From positions 1 to 32,576 of the forward strand of contig NZ_JACLZC010000033.1 in assembly GCF_016901735.1 (NCBI RefSeq): a stretch of 32,576 nucleotides of DNA, written 5' to 3'. The position numbers were made by a program, and so were the translations under genes. The notes beneath the pieces were generated by a model. It saw only the letters and a program-made list of their open reading frames with translations. It did no database searches and was not told the DNA's origin. Source of the stretch: Pseudoflavonifractor phocaeensis (GTDB lineage Bacteria; Bacillota; Clostridia; Oscillospirales; Oscillospiraceae). Positions 31,071-32,576 of this stretch are shown here, in pieces (position 1 is the first letter of the stretch; every line of letters starts with the position of its first letter).

Positions 31071-31744
31071 TGCGCAAGCTGCCTCCTTATCAAATTGAGC
31101 AGGAGGTCCAAGCTCTCCTCCTGGCTTTTGCCGGTGGTATCCACCGCCACCGCGTCCTCCGCCTGGCGCAGCGGCGCGGCGGTACGGCTGGTGTCCCGCT
31201 CGTCCCGGGCCACGATGTCCCGCAGGACGGTCTCATAGTCTACCTCCGTCCCCCGCAGCAGCAGCTCCTCATATCTCCGCCTGGCACGCTCCTCCGCCGT
31301 GGCCGTGAGAAAAATCTTCACGTCCGCGCCGGGCAGCACCACCGTGCCGATGTCCCGGCCGTCCATCACCACATCGCGGCTGGCCGCCAGGTCCCGCTGC
31401 ATATCCATCAAAAAGGTCCGCACCGCCGGAATCGCCGACACCGCCGACGCCCCCGCCGACACCGCCGGCGTGCGGATCTCCTCCGTTACGTCCGCCCCGT
31501 CCAGGTACATGTGCTGCAATCCGTCCGCCCCGTACCCCAGGTCGATCTTGATCCCATGCAGCACCTCCAGTACGTCGGCGCTGTTGGCCGGGTCGATCCC
31601 CCGGCGCAGCGCCGCCAAAGCCAGCGTGCGGTAAATCGCGCCGGTATCCACATACAAAAAGCCCAGCGCCTTGGCAATCTGACGGGCCAGGGTACTCTTT
31701 CCGGCCCCGGACGGTCCGTCGATGGCGATGCTCTTCTTCGACAT
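31067..31744 (-). CDS. cmk: Cytidylate kinase
   Basis: Phosphorylates CMP and dCMP, recycling CMP from phospholipid and RNA metabolism. The 225 residues begin MSKKSIAIDGPSGAGKSTLA, with the P-loop at 10-18. YVDTGAIYRTLAL is the CMP-binding segment, followed by VVMDGRDIGTVVLPGADVKIFL and the lid arginines (EERARRRYEEL). I chose ATG 31744, 8 bases after AGGAG; the GTG at 31750 is too close to that site. It overlaps plsC by four bases (ATGA). Confidence 0.97.
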   Translation of the reverse strand: MSKKSIAIDGPSGAGKSTLARQIAKALGFLYVDTGAIYRTLALAALRRGIDPANSADVLEVLHGIKIDLGYGADGLQHMYLDGADVTEEIRTPAVSAGASAVSAIPAVRTFLMDMQRDLAASRDVVMDGRDIGTVVLPGADVKIFLTATAEERARRRYEELLLRGTEVDYETVLRDIVARDERDTSRTAAPLRQAEDAVAVDTTGKSQEESLDLLLNLIRRQLAQ

Positions 31745-31757
31745 GTCCACTGCTCCT

Positions 31758-32576
31758 TTATTCTCTGTCTTCCGCGCAGAAAAGCGCGGCGCTCTCTCCG
31801 GCCGCCCGACCGCTGGACCAGGCCACCTGCAAATTAAAGCCGCCGGTATATCCGTCCACGTCCAGCAGTTCCCCGGCCAGATAAAGACCGGGCAGCTTTT
31901 TGGACGCCATGGTGTGGGGGTCCACCTCGCTGACCTTTACCCCGCCGCTGGTGACAATGGCCTCGGCGATGGGCCGGGGACCGGTGATGTCCACCCGGAA
32001 CCCCTTCAGCTCCTCCAGAAGCCGGCGGCGCTGGGCCCTGGTCACCCCGTTCACCGACAGGTCCCCGGGAATCCCACACCGCTCCGCCATCACCGGCACC
32101 ATCAGCCGGGGCAGCAAGCCCTCCAGCACGTTGTGAAACGCCCGGTTGGGCTGGGCCGCAAAGTCCCGCAGCAGCCGCTGGTCCAGCTTCTCCTCGTCCA
32201 GCGCCGGCTTTAAGTCGATCCACACCGTGTACCGGTCCTTCTCAAACTCCCGCATATGGGCCGAGGCGCTGAGGATCAGCGGCCCGGTGACGCCAAAATG
32301 GGTGAAGAGCATCTCCCCCTGCTCGGCGTAGACCACCTTTTTCTTCTGATTCTTCACCCGGACGGCCACGTTGCGCAGGGAAAGGCCCTGCATCCTCCGG
32401 CAGTCCTCTCCCGCCGCCTCCAGCGGCACCAGAGAGGGCTTGGGCGGGATGATCGTATGTCCCGCCGCCGCGGCCATGGCGTATCCGTCGCCGGTGGAGC
32501 CGGTCAGCGGATAGGAGGCTCCGCCGGTGGCCAGCACCACCGCCTTGCCCCGGACCGTCCCGTGGACCCCCCGCAC
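31758..32576 (-). CDS. BaiN/HI0933-family FAD-dependent oxidoreductase (partial, N-terminus beyond window)
   Basis: Flavoprotein of the HI0933/YhiN/BaiN type. The visible 272 residues lack the N-terminal FAD Rossmann motif, which lies off the right edge. They begin in the middle of the FAD domain (VVLATGGASYPLTGSTGDGYAMA, a family hallmark) and pass through the inserted domain (about 60-190, with LFTHFGVTGPLIL). The end is the typical LYLAGELLDVDGYTGGFNLQVAWSSG C-terminal FAD-binding segment. Relatives include a proposed bile-acid flavin reductase (BaiN), but most members have no known substrate, so no specific reaction is claimed. It lies 13 bases upstream of cmk and is probably co-transcribed with it. 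Confidence 0.93.
   Translation of the reverse strand: MRGVHGTVRGKAVVLATGGASYPLTGSTGDGYAMAAAAGHTIIPPKPSLVPLEAAGEDCRRMQGLSLRNVAVRVKNQKKKVVYAEQGEMLFTHFGVTGPLILSASAHMREFEKDRYTVWIDLKPALDEEKLDQRLLRDFAAQPNRAFHNVLEGLLPRLMVPVMAERCGIPGDLSVNGVTRAQRRRLLEELKGFRVDITGPRPIAEAIVTSGGVKVSEVDPHTMASKKLPGLYLAGELLDVDGYTGGFNLQVAWSSGRAAGESAALFCAEDRE

Overview
The window is a GC-rich, gene-dense stretch of an endospore-forming Firmicute. The best match is an Oscillospiraceae-type member of the Clostridia (Flavonifractor/Pseudoflavonifractor/Lawsonibacter-like). This rests on three things: a Bacillus/Clostridium-type order of housekeeping and sporulation genes, the ispH-ribosomal protein S1 fusion known from Clostridia, and a SipL-type LysM/SPOCS spore protein. 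The genus is an inference. Nearly all genes lie on the minus strand, so transcription runs from high to low coordinates. No rRNA, tRNA, CRISPR array, phage or insertion sequence was seen.

Layout from right to left (direction of transcription). (1) 32576-28531: a BaiN-type flavoprotein (cut by the window edge), cmk, plsC and an ispH-S1 fusion, ending in a strong terminator. (2) 28391-26363: a promoter, carD, an inter-gene terminator, ispD, ispF and a terminator. Together with ispH this covers three steps of the MEP isoprenoid pathway. (3) 26364-24995, the only plus-strand genes: a DUF3343 protein and a cysteine desulfurase-family enzyme, overlapping by ATGA. (4) 24817-20083: a promoter, the c-di-AMP cyclase cdaA and its regulator cdaR, an RseC-like protein, a DUF5685 protein, a J-domain protein and a small membrane protein. 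(5) 20063-17969: a promoter, yicC, remA, gmk, rpoZ and a terminator. (6) 17944-5183: priA, def, fmt, a PIG-V-like glycosyltransferase, a YugP protease, rsmB, rlmN, prpC, prkC, rsgA, thiN and a terminator. This is the Bacillus subtilis priA-to-thiN order, with two extra genes and without coaBC and rpe. (7) 5184-1959: spoVM (23 codons), sipL and spoIVA, the basement layer of the spore coat. (8) 1917-1: a promoter and a Cache-domain sensor histidine kinase that runs off the left edge.

Points most worth a second look: SpoIVA stops about 90 residues short of the family length, at the boundary of its C-terminal domain, although its partners SpoVM and SipL sit intact beside it. The ispH-S1 fusion carries an in-frame Shine-Dalgarno plus ATG and an AT-rich internal promoter-like patch, which could allow separate synthesis of S1. 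A compact triple-hairpin repeat lies between the convergent cysteine desulfurase and ispF genes. A tiny hydrophobic reading frame overlaps the spoVM start.
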